Of a DNA stretch of 64,000 nucleotides, positions 34,080 through 44,862 are shown piece after piece; positions within the stretch are counted from its first letter, which is position 1; every line of letters starts with the position of its first letter. Origin of the DNA: Edaphochlamys debaryana (taxonomy: Eukaryota; Chlorophyta; Chlorophyceae; Chlamydomonadales); NCBI GenBank assembly GCA_016858145.1, contig JAEHOE010000117.1:248001-312000 (forward strand), read 5' to 3'. The notes below the pieces were generated by a model. It was not told where the DNA came from, did not search any database, and saw only the letters and a list, made by a program, of their open reading frames with translations. A program made the translations under genes and the position numbers.

Positions 34080-37000
34080 TCACTCCGCCTCCATAGCCTC
34101 CGCGCCGCCGCCTGCGCCCTCCCCAGCCGCCTCGTCCGCCCCCGCACTCGCCTCCTCCATACCCCCTCCCTGCTCCCCCGCCCCCGCCCCCACCTCCGCC
34201 TCCGCCACCGCCTCCGCCTCTCCCTCTGCAGGTGCCTCGGGCTGGGCCGCAGCGCCTGGGGCCTCGGCTGCGCCTGGGGCCGCGGCCGGGGCCGGGGCGG
34301 CTGCGGCCGAGAGCCCCGAGTGGAAGGTCCTCGACGTGGAGGTCTGCAAGTGCAAGGGGTCGAGGTAGGAGCGGGGGCGTCAGTAGGTGTGCAAGGCTTG
34401 CTTTGCCTTGCCAGGCATAGCGGGGTGGGTGGGGTGGGGCGGCAGAAGGGCGTGGGGCCGCTCGTCGTGTGGCCCTGGGACAGGGGTCACATCGGTGCGG
34501 CGGGGGGCCCTGCTGGTGGGTGTTAGCCAGGGGCCACACTCACACGCGGTCGCCGGCCGGGCTGAAGGCACGGCAGTCCCTAAACGGCCGGTACTGCGCA
34601 AGCCGTGACCCCCCCCACCTTCATTAGCTCGCGCAGAAGCAGCGCCCGCCTACCCATCCTACCCCTCGCCCCTTCCTCCCCCCTCGCCCCTGGCTCCCCC
34701 CTCGCCCCTGCCTCCCCTCCCTCCCCACCTTCATCAGCTCCCGCAGGAGCATGGTAGCGTAGCACGAGGGCGGCAGGCGGAACCTCAGGGACAGGGCCAG
34801 CAGGGGCCCCTCTCCGGAGACCGCCACCCCCGCCCCCGCCCCCGCCGCCGCCGCCTCTGGGGTCGTGCCGTCGGCCGCGCCGGCCCCCGGGGGGTCCGAG
34901 CTCGCATCGGCAGCAGCGGTAACGGTTACGGTTACGGGAGGGGCGGTTGACGGTTGGCGGTTGAGGAGCTCCAGGTCGGTTGGGGCCAGGGAGTCGTCGT
35001 TGGGGTCCAAGTACCTGAGGTTGACAAAGTCGGGCGTGGGAATCGAGCGGGAGGAGATGACGCGTAATGCAGGCGAGATATGCTTTCTGAAACACCGATT
35101 CTTGCGCAACGCAACGTTTCGCTAACGACACCATGTGCCGTTCTTTACTACGGCACACACGTGTCTGTGGAGACATTGACCAGCGCAGGGGAGCAGGCAG
35201 TTTGAGAATGCCACGAGGAGGAGGGAGGGATTGGCCTCCTCACCTCTTGAGCTGGGCGCTGAAGTTCCCCGGCTTGTGCAGCAGGCGCCGGTAGTCTCCG
35301 GTGAGCGAGGCGAACGACAGCTCGTGCGCGGCGCCGCGGCCTCCGCCGCCGCCGCCGCGGCCCCCGCCTGCGGCTCCCGAGGCCGAGGCGGCGGCGCAGG
35401 CTGCCTCGAGGTCCACCCCCGCCTCCAGAGCGAGCTGAGGTGGGGTGGGATGGGGTGGGGATTGGGCAGGGCTTAAGGATCACGGCTGACGGAGGGCTGA
35501 CGGAGGGCAGGCGTAAGGAGGACGGCACAAGCTGGGCGGAGGGTTAGGCAGCATCGCTTGGGGGCGAGACAATGACTTGGCGGGGACTTGGGGTGACGGC
35601 AGGTCCAGCAAGGGCAAAGCGGAGGGAGGACGGCAAGAGGCGGAATGCAGCGGGCTCCAGGGCGCCTCAGGGGGGGCCGGGCCACGCTCTTTTGCAGGGG
35701 TACAGGACGGCGCGCAGACCCTACCACACCATGGGCTGTAAGAGCCTCCCACACGTGCCCCTTTCCACCAACCCCTCCCCTCTCCCGTGCTCGTGCTCCC
35801 CCGCTCACCCTCCGCATCTCGGCGCCTGTCTCGTGCTGCGGGTAGTGCACCTGCGGGGTCGCGGGGACGAGGGTAGAGGCGAGGTCAGGGCGGGGTTAAG
35901 GCGCTGGGGTTGGCCAAATAGCCGATCTGGATGGTGGTGAGGAAGTGAAGCACCATATCGGCAACTCGGCAGCCGATCAAGACCGCCTGGACGCAGCACA
36001 CCCGGATCACGGCTCGGATCCGGATCCCGCACCTGGGTCCCGGGCAGCGGCAGTACGACATCGAACACGCTGTACCGCCCCGACCGCTCGTCTTCCTCCG
36101 TCACCAGTACGACAGCGCTCAGGCGGGAGGAGGCGGACCCGGGGGCGGGGCCGGCGCCTGCGTGGGTCGAACGCGTGTGTGTGGGGGGGGCATGAGGGAT
36201 GGGATGTGGAGCGAAGGTACATAGTAAGCGAGGCGTGCGGTGCCCGGCGCTAGCGGGGATGACTCAGCCTTTCGGGTCTCAAGGCGAGCGTCGTGGTGCT
36301 TTGCTGCGCGCTGCACTCTAGCCCCTTGTGAAAGGATAGCCAGGTGGCTACTCTACGCTGTGCTACTGCGTTTCTGTTACCGGGAGTGTGTCTGGCACAA
36401 GGACTGGTGATGGCGCGCCGGATCCGGGCAGTCAGCCCAAAACCCGCCCAGCCCAAGCCAAGCCCGGGCGACACGCGCATGGGGCACCTTCACTGCTGCA
36501 TAAGGAACACGAGTTTCGAGGTTGGCGCCGGCTAAGGGGGCTGGATAAGCAGGCCCTCCGCCATCGCCGCCGCGGCCGGAATTCTGAGCCTGGCGTGCAC
36601 GTACAGTACAGAGTGAGGCCTGCGCAGAGAACAACTCAGGCCGCGCGAAAAACGCGCGGCTTGTCGCCACCAGGCGCAATCAAGCTTTCTCGTGAAGGTG
36701 CAGAGTAGGTCCTGCATGCACCCGCCCTCCGCGGTCAGAGCCCAACTCCATCCCCATCCTCACCCTCGCCGTCGCCGTCAGCCTCGCCGCCGGCCGCACC
36801 GTCGGCCTCCGCCGCCGCGGCGGCGCCGTCCTCGTCCTCATCGCCGCCGCCCTCCGCGACCGCATCCGCGTCCGCCCCGGACCCACATCGCGGCAGGACC
36901 AGATCGCCCGCCACCGCCCGATCTCTGCCGTACACGCGGATCCTGCGATCCCGGAAAGAGCGGTGGGCCGAGTGAAGTAAGGCCTCGGACATCCCCCTGG

Positions 37001-40000
37001 CACCGTCAACCGTCAACCGTCGATCGGCCGAGTGGAGGGGGGAGAAGGCCACGAGCATGACCTCGACTTGGTGCAACCGTTGACCAGATATTTGTGCATC
37101 TACTGGATGGGAGCTTCCGAACCCCCATCATCGTCGCCCCCAGGCTGAGGCCTCGCTGCCCTCCCCTTCCGTCCAAGAGCAAACCTCTCGCCCCCTCTCC
37201 GGAATCCCCTGCTACCCCCTCGCCTCCCCTTCCCCCCTCCCTCCCCCCCTCCCTTTCTCCCCGCTCCCTCCCTCCCCCTCCCTCACCGGTGGCTGGCGGC
37301 AGCATTCCAGATGCCGCTCTGCCAGGCGTGCAGGTACATCATGCGTAGGGTGCGGGGGATGGCCAGCAGCGCACACGCCCACGCGCCGGCCGGGAAGGCC
37401 GCCGCAGCGCCGGCAGCAGCGGGTGCGGTGCCCGCAGGGCCGCGGTCTCCGCCACCGCCGTCGTCCCAGCCGCGGCCGCGGCCGCGGCCGCCGCCCCGGC
37501 CGCCGCGGCCGCCCCGCCCGCGGCCGCCGCCGGCACCGCCCCCGCCGTTGCCGGAGGGGTCGGCGGCGCGGGCTAGGGCGTTGAGGATGGCTCGCTCGCC
37601 CAGCATGAAGTGAGGGAGGCCGCGGAGAGCGGCCTGCGCGGGTGCCGGCGGGAGGGTGGGTGGGTGGGCACAGTGGGCAGGGGCGGGGATGAGGTGGGAG
37701 GGCGGCTGGCAATGGCGCGGCGGCTCCCAACACCATACTGGCTCCTGCTCCTCACCCCATAAGCAGCCACCCACCCACCTACACCTTTCAGCAGCGCGTC
37801 TCTCTCCAGCCCCATCCCACCACCCGCCTCCCAAGTCCCCTCCCCCTGCTCCCCCCTCTCTTTGCCAACCCACCCACACGTCCCCTCCATCCAGGAAGGC
37901 CGCCCGCGCGCTCGCCACGTCAGCACGCTCCCCCGGCCGCCCCGTCAGCACCAGCCGGGCGGCGCGCTCGAAGTCGCCTCGGAGCAGAGCCGCGCCAACC
38001 TGCGGGGGCGGGGCAGAGGGGGGTGAGGAGTTTGAGGGGCGTAAGGGTTTAGAGGAAAGGAGGTAAGGGGTTAAGTTGGGTCGAGAGGCATGAAGGGTGG
38101 TTTCAGGGGAAGGGAGTTGACCGGGAGACGTGGCTAAAGAGAGGCACAGGTATGCACAGGTATGCATGACACCGCACGACACCGCATCGCAGGGCACCGC
38201 ACGACACCGCATCGCAGGGCACCGACGGCACAGCGCGGCACCGCACGGCACCGCCCCACCAGGTGCGTGGGTGAGCCGCCGGTTCCGAAGCGCTGCAGCC
38301 CGAAGTAGTTGATGAAGCCGTGCGCCGCCACCTCCCGGCAGGCGGCAGACACCTGGGGGAGAGAGGGGGGCCGAGGGGCGTAGCGGGGGTGGGGGGCACC
38401 CGAGTGACGTCGGGGGAGCAGGAGGAGGGGCACGGAGGCCGGCGGTAGGATCGCGCCGGACCCAGAACGCATCAGTGATCACCGTGGGGGGCTTGGTGCC
38501 GCTACCGCTACCGCTGCCGCTACCGCTGCCGCTACCGCTGCCGCTACCGCTGCCGCTACCGCTGCCGCTACCGCTGCCGCTACCGCTACCGCTACCGTTA
38601 CCGTTTACCCCTTCACTCGCAACGGCATGCCTTGTCCACACAACCGAGCCCACCCGGGCCAAGCCCCGCCCGGACCCACCCGCGCCACGGTCTCCTCCGC
38701 GCCGCCGCCGGCCTCCGCGCCGCCGCCCTCGGGCCGCACGTCCCTCAGCAGCAACTCGAACTCGTTCCCCCCCAGGCAGCCAAGCTTGAGGCCCGAGTCC
38801 ACGAAGCCGAAGGCCCCCAGTCGCATGCCGCGAAGGCGGGCGTTCAGAGCGGCCAGCCGCGCGGGGAAGACCTGCGGGGAAAGTAAGATGGGTTCGGAGA
38901 GGTTTGGGATGGGTGAGGTGGGCACGGGGCCGAGAGGCAGATGGGTTTGGGATCGGATGGGATGGGTTGGGATGGGTCGCGACGTGGGTCGGGGCGCTGC
39001 TCCATCCCATGCCCCGAGGAGGCCGTCGCTCCCAGCATCCCTCAACCGCCCCCGCCCCCCCCCCCACGTGCCTTGAACGCCGTAACCCACTGGCACGTGA
39101 CGCCTCGCTTGTCCTTGGTGCCTGCGGGGGTGGGGGTGGGGGTGGGGTACGGTCGCACAGCCGTACAGCCGTACAGTCCCGGGAGCGGAGGGGTCAGGGA
39201 CCGTCACAACGATGCACGGCTCCCAGACGGAGCGGCAACAGGGAGGCACAAGTCAACCTGGTCTAGAGCGGACACCCACACGTGCTCGGAAGTTTGGGCA
39301 AGACTGCATCACCACAGCGCCGCAGCAAAACCCCCGCGCGTACGGTAATAAAAGGCACAGCCCCCGGACTGCTGCCGCCGATTTCCGTATGCTGTCGGCC
39401 CACCGACCCCACGCGACCCCGCATAGCCGGCCCCTTGCTTGCCTGCGAACCCAAAGCAGCCGCCGTTGGGGATTCCCGCCAGCTTGGCCACGGTGCTGAG
39501 GGCGACCTGGGAAGGGGGCGGAGGGGTGCAGGAGGGGCGCGGGAGGGGTGCGGGAGGGGTGGAAAGCGGTCAGTCTCCGGGCTTGCTTGCAGCGGCAGAG
39601 GGGCGAGGAAAGGGTAGGCAGGGGTTGGGGATAGGGATTGGGGCGGGTAAGACCCGGCCACATGGCACCTCCGCCGGAGGCCTGCCTCGGGAGCTCCCGC
39701 TCGCAGACTGCGGTCCGGCCGTAAGGGCCGAGAGCTGACGTAATGGCCGCCTCACCAACCGCCTCAAACTCGACCGCATTGCCCCAACCCCGGGCTAGCC
39801 TGCTTCCCTGGACTGCCCCCCATGCCCCCCTCCCCGCGTTTCCCCTTCCAACCTCCCCCTACCCCCAAACACCCCCCACCCCCCAATCACCTGGGTGTCC
39901 ATGTTCTCCTTGTACAGCACGAACCGCACGAAGCGCCTCGAGCCGCCCTCCCACACCTGGCCACCGCCGCCCCACCCGCCGCCGCCACCGCCACCGCCCT

Positions 40001-42027
40001 CGCCTCCGTCGCCGCGGCGGTCACCCCGCCCGCCGCGGTCGCGCCGGTCGCCCCTGCCGCTGCCGCGGCCGCCGCCGCGGCCCCAGTCACCGCGGCCGCC
40101 GCCGTCACGGTGCCTGCCGCCGCCGCCCCGGCCGCCGCCGCGCAGATCGGAGGGGCTGAAGGAGACGCGGATGACAGTGACGGCCGCAGCTGGGTCGGGT
40201 TTGGCCTGCGAGGGGTGGGGTGGGGTGGGGGTTCATGAGGGGTGGAGGGTTCGAGGGGAGGTCGGGGAATGTCTTGGTGGTGAGGCGTGGTGGGGGGGCG
40301 GGGCCCGAGCCAGGGGCAAGGAGCTGCGGCAAAGGGTATGGCAGGGGCTGCACACTGGGCCAAGGACGCCGGTGGCAAGCCGTTCAAGGTCCGTATGATT
40401 CGACGTGCCGCCCTGTGCCCAAATGAACCCACCTTGCCGCCGCCGCTGCCGCCGCCGCGGCCCCTGCCGCCCTGCGGCTCGGACCTTTGGCGCTTGGTGG
40501 GCCGCTCGCCACCCTCCTCCGCCCCCGCCCCCACCGCCGCCGCGGGGTCGGGGGCGGACACGGTCGTGGTGACCATGGGGGGGAGGCCGGGGGTGGAGCG
40601 GAAGAAATCGTGCACAGCCTGCGGGTAGGGGCGCGACGCGTTCAACGGTCTCAACTGTCGGTCAACCGCCAAGCAACCGTCACCCAACCGTCAACGGTAG
40701 CGGCCGTTGCAACCGCCAACGGTAACGGCGACCGCCCACCTTGCGCACGTCCTTGGCCGCGATCGGCTCAAGAAGCACCGCCAGGGACCCGCCGCGGCTC
40801 TCCTCCACCTCCACCCGTGCCGGCACCTGCGCCTCCGCCGCTGGCCCCGCCGCCGCCTGACCCGCCTCTGACCCCGCCGCCGCAGCTTCAGGCCCCGAGC
40901 CCTGCTGAGCTGCTGGGCTGGTAGCCTCCACGCCCTCCGCGCCTGGGGTCGGGGCCGCGGGCCCGCTGGCGGCGCTGCCGCCTGCTCCCGCCGCCGCCGC
41001 CAGGCTCTCCACCACCCGCCTCAGCAGAGCATCCAGCCGAGCCCCGTTGGCCGCCCCCGCCAGCTCGCCAAACGCCTCCACCAGTTTTGGCCGGGCGGCC
41101 TCCAGGCGCGGGGCCGTGAAGCCGGCCTCCTCGCCTTCGTCGCCCTTGGCCGCAGCTTCAGCTGCGCCCGTATCGGGACGGGGCGGAGGTAGGGGCGGGG
41201 GCGGGGGCGGGGGCAGGGGCAGGTCGGCGATGCCGTTGGGAGCGGGTTCGACTGCCCCTGCGGCCTCAGACACGCGGTCGGTTCCCGGGGTCGCAGAGGA
41301 CTCGGGAGGGGCGGATATGGGAGGTGGAGCGGCAGCCTGTTGCGGCGTGGGGGAAGGTGGAGGGCCCCGCGGGTGACGGAGTTAGTTCGGGGGGCGAGAG
41401 CTTGGGTCCGGGGCGCTGAACGGACCCCCCAGGACGGATCCCCAGGACCCCCAGGACGGAACCCCTGCCAGGCCGGGAGACCGGGGGCCCCTCTCCTCCG
41501 CGGGGTTCAATCCCCCTGGAGACCGAGAGGGCGGCGGCATGCCTCGCCCTTTCCAGTTGCAGGCACGGAACGCAACCCCGTCCTCGCCCCCAATCGCATG
41601 TCCCCACCCCTCGCACCCCCCGCAGCCTCTGCCTCCCCTGCTACATGGTCCTGGTCCCGGGGCAGTCCTGTGCACATATGGGGCGTGAAAGCAGTCGCGA
41701 CGTCTCCTACCCGCGGCGGCTCGACAGATGTCAACCGAGCCACATTGCCCTGGGGGTCCACCTCCCGGACCTGGAAGTCGCGAAACCTGTGTAGTCGACA
41801 CAACATTATGGCGATACGTTAGCTGATAGGGGCTGTAAGCTGGCAAGAACAGTTCCGGCGGACAGCATTTCAGCCGCCGGCAAGCGCCGGGAAGGCCGAC
41901 AACCAGCATCTAGATTATGTTTTGAGCCCGTCACACATCACCTGTGCTTAAGGATTGCGCTGAATCCTGGGGTGAGCGCCACATACTCAGTTATCCCGAC
42001 ATCCGCCTCGTCAAGCGGAGCAGCCAT
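34080..42027 (-). CDS. PUS7: tRNA/mRNA pseudouridine synthase, TruD/PUS7 family
   Basis: Isomerises uridine to pseudouridine in RNA; 1070 residues, larger than most family members. Exons in reading order: 42027-41942, 41786-41711, 41336-40740, 40618-40433, 40205-39891, 39506-39443, 39121-39072, 38871-38680, 38352-38260, 37999-37880, 37633-37287, 36942-36764, 36157-36033, 35850-35809, 35434-35244, 35014-34729, 34343-34080; every phase fits. Family signatures: VGITEYVALTPGFSAILKHR and FRDFQVREVDPQGNVARLTS at the N-terminus; LYKENMDTQ; FGFAG then TKDKRGVTCQ (catalytic Asp ~res 445); INYFGLQRFG (~res 536-545); LRMMYLHAWQSGIWN; VFDVVLPLPG; and FRLPPSCYATMLLRELMK near the end. Insertions unlike typical PUS7: an Ala/Pro segment (exon 3), RGG-rich runs (exons 4-5 and 11) and an acidic Ala tail. 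The introns after exons 6 and 7 use GC donors. Nuclear or cytosolic location cannot be told. Confidence 0.92.
34613..34650 (-). repeat. Decayed copy of the 3' end of PUS7 exon 16 with donor
   Basis: In the last intron. The minus strand reads LLLRELMK followed by a GTGGG donor, against MLLRELMK plus GTGGGG at the true exon end (34729). About 26 of 30 nucleotides match. Confidence 0.6.
36281..36690 (+). repeat. Dispersed repeat, deleted copy with 30-bp filler
   Basis: Shorter copy of the element at 32061-32700, inside PUS7 intron 36158-36763. Between GGCTGGATA and GAATTCTGAG the internal ~268 bp are missing and replaced by 30 bp (36549-36578). That filler is identical to 28230-28259, within a CCCH-gene coding exon. 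Confidence 0.8.
38155..38250 (+). repeat. Tandem repeat of CACCGCACGACACCGCATCG type
   Basis: Two or more imperfect ~29-bp units in the PUS7 intron 38001-38259, followed by shorter CACCGCACGG units. Simple intronic minisatellite. Confidence 0.75.
38499..38606 (+). repeat. Hexanucleotide microsatellite (ACCGCT/GCCGCT)n
   Basis: About 105 bp alternating TACCGC and TGCCGC units in the PUS7 intron 38353-38679. All three frames on each strand stay open through it, which creates artefact open frames (Leu-Pro, Gly-Ser). Confidence 0.9.
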
Positions 42028-42116
42028 CGCGTTCGAGGCCTTTCGTATTCGCGTAACAGTGAAGTGGCGGATAGAGGATAAATTGAGCGGCGCTCAGACC
42101 TTAAGAAGTTAGTGGA

Positions 42117-42440
42117 GCATCATTCCATCATCAGCACCCCCGCCAGCTCGACCAGGCGGTAGCACACCGACGACCCCGCGTTGCCCTTGCCCCCCTTCCC
42201 ATCAACCCACACCCTCGCCTCCGGGTACTTGTCCGCGAAGGCGGGCAGGAGGCACACGGCCGCCACGCGGCACTTGTCATCCCCGTTCTTCTGGTTGGCG
42301 CCGTGCCCCGCCACGCTGTGCAGGTACAGGCGCCGCCCCTCCTTCTCGCTCTCTACCTCCAGCCACGCCTGAAACAAGCCCTCCACCCCCGTGCACGCGT
42401 CCCTGCGCTTCCCCTCCGCCTCCAGCCACCACACCTTGAT
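42117..42440 (-). pseudogene. Possible exon or gene fragment, function unknown
   Basis: An open stretch on the minus strand just upstream of the PUS7 start, in the same orientation. It reads as ordinary protein (GRRLYLHSVAGHGANQKNGD, CRVAAVCLLPAFADKYPEA, ending VELAGVLMME before TGA). It has no ATG: it opens after an AG-ending site (…GGCATAG, then AAGGCGGGG). Codon-like composition suggests a real last exon or a relic of a gene whose other exons are missing. I do not recognise the family. If it were part of PUS7 it would have to be upstream of its start, which the family N-terminus does not support. Confidence 0.35.
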
Positions 42441-42563
42441 CAGCCCCGCCTTCTATGCCGCCAGCCAGCCAGCCTCTAGCGCTAGCCTAGCGCTAGCCAG
42501 CAGCGCCGCCATCATGAAGGTTTCCTGTTCATGTATTCTACGTGCACGCCTCGCAGGGGCGCC

Positions 42564-42594
<31 letters not shown>

Positions 42595-44862
42595 GTGCAC
42601 GTCAGGGACCCAACCGCAGCTGCACCCCCGCTGCACCCTCGCCCCCCTTGACGGTGGGTGACGCTACAGGCTGTAGACTTGACGCTTGACAGGGGCGCCA
42701 TTGTGTTTCGACACGCGTGCGGCCGCCCGCGACCGCTCCTCTTCCTTTCGTGACCCGTGCCTCGCCCCGGTGTGACCCTGCCCACCTGCGCACTGCTCTT
42801 ACTGTGATGAATGTCAGCGCAATGTCGCCTGTGAACCGGGAGGGCAAGGGTTCAAGGGAGCTCCCGGGTGGACACGGCACACAAGCAAAAGTGGGGAGTG
42901 GTGGAGGGCGAGTACCCGGGGCGGCAAGTCCCAGGAGGGTCCTGCCGAGTGCCCTGCATCTGTACGCCCTCGACTGCATCAACCCCGTCCTCGCCGGCAA
43001 CGCTGCCAGTCCGAGTGGGGCGACTCGCCAGGGACACACAGGCTCCGGCCGTCTCCGGCACTGGTGAGGGTCGCGCAGAGGAGGGGAGGGGTGGAAGTCA
43101 CGCCGTCGGTGCGCCAGGGCGTTTGCAAGCCAAGGCCTAAGGGTAACTCGACGGCAGCGGATGGGCTTGCAATGCTGTGTCTAGGGTGTCGTCAGGGGCT
43201 GAAACCGCGGCTGCACCCCCGCTGCACCCTGCATTGACCCCCGCTGCACCCTCGCCTCCCTTGACCTGGGTGACGACTGGGCGACGACCTCACGTCCCAT
43301 CCCCAGACGCAGTTATTCCCACGACCTCTGCAGTGTCCGGCAGTGACTTCCAAGAGCACGCCCTGGAAAGGGGAGGGTGGAGTCATCCTAATAACGGCCG
43401 GCCCGTTGGGCGTCATGTGTCGTCCGTCGAGTCCGTCCGGTAGGTACTCACGCTGCACCCGACTTCCCGCAGTCACTTGATACCATGCCGTGTTGCTTCT
43501 TGCGACCCTACTCACCCATCACCCAAATGCGACCACACCTGACGTCTGTGACGTAGTGTGAAACAATCTAGTAGCAAGCCAAGCCGTTTGCAATTGCCAG
43601 AGACACGACTGATGCGTAAGCAAGCTCTAGCTGCGTTCGCCATGGCGGGGAAAGGCTGACTCGCGGCAAGCAACACAGCAGCTCTCGCATGGCGACCCAG
43701 GCCGGAAGCGCAGGGGCTCCCCGAGGGTGAGGCTGTTTCTCCATTTAACTTATCAGCAGGTCCTCATGGTAAGAATGCGCCAAGGCCGACCTGGCCCAAC
43801 TTCGCGCCTACCTCCAGTGCCTGGTGCCCAATTTTATGTCCTGCAGCGCCATGACTTGGAGCCCCAGGGACGAGGAGCAGGTGCTCCGACTCCATGTTTC
43901 AATCGGACCCAGGCAAGTCGTGAATGCTCTTGTTGCGGTCAGACGGTCAGACGGTCAGACGGGGGCGGGGGCGGGGGCGGGAGGTGGGCCCCGGGGGGCA
44001 GAACTTAGCGCGAGTTAGCGCCACAATGCAAACACCCCATTCAGCCTCCAGCCAATCCTGGGTAGAATTACTCGTTACTCGTAGCTCACACCACCCCGCA
44101 GACAGGAGGGGGATGGGCGGGGGCGCGGGTTCTTGGGGGTGGGCGTGGCGGCGTGTGTGCCGGGCGGTGCAGGGAGTGGATACTTGCCGCAAGCGCGACT
44201 GGACGACCCTCACGGGGAAAGTGCGCACAAGTCCCCCACTGTTTTGTTGCCCCCTCACACTCAGGTGGAGTGAGATCGCGCAGCTCCTCCCCACAGGGCG
44301 CACAGGTGGGCACGGGGGGGGGGGGTCGTGATGCCGTGATCCTCAATCCATCGCTCCTGAGCGCTGAGCCCAAGCGAGGCCTTCAGCACGACGGCTCGAG
44401 TAGCCCTGCTGAGCTATCTCCAGGGTCCCGACTGAGAGGCCGTCACTTGTACAAGGGGCGATGTGCGGACCCGCTGATCGGGAAACGTGCCATGCGCCTC
44501 ATTTGACCCCTGATTCTGCAATCCTTCTCCGCCCGCACTCCCGCTTTACAGCAACCCAGGTGAAGAGCCTCTGGTATGGGTGAGTGCGGGGCGTTGTTGC
44601 TGGGAAACAGCGTGTAAGCACGAAACCGGTATGAGATGCGAACTACGACAAGCGGGGCGCCCCCATGGGGGCGGAAAAGGGCTGAGCCCCTCACCCATCT
44701 GCTACGCGACCCATTCCCCGTGGTAACCGTGGGCGCACTATATACTCCAACCGAGCTTTAACGCGTTGGTAGCAGGTTGTCGGGGGACTCGCACCCCTCG
44801 GCACAGACTTTGCTGCCCGGTCTTATCTACACGGACACCGCTCGGGGGCTCTCCTCAGCTTC
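42441..44862. other. Intergenic region
   Basis: No gene seen. A short direct repeat is present: 42611-42660 and 43202-43273 share the block GCTGCACCCCCGCTGCACCC and a following CTTGAC…GGGTGACG. The 3' part (44700-44862) is the promoter and 5' leader of the next gene. Confidence 0.5.
44739..44744 (+). promoter_or_regulatory. TATA box of the 44863-47530 gene
   Basis: TATATA in the context GCACTATATACTCC, about 120 nt upstream of the chosen ATG, consistent with a leader of roughly 90 nt. It is one of few TATA elements in this GC-rich window. Confidence 0.5.

Noticed and set aside
38155..38312. CRISPR-like short repeats
   Set aside because: Imperfect tandem units without unique spacers, in a eukaryotic intron; a minisatellite.
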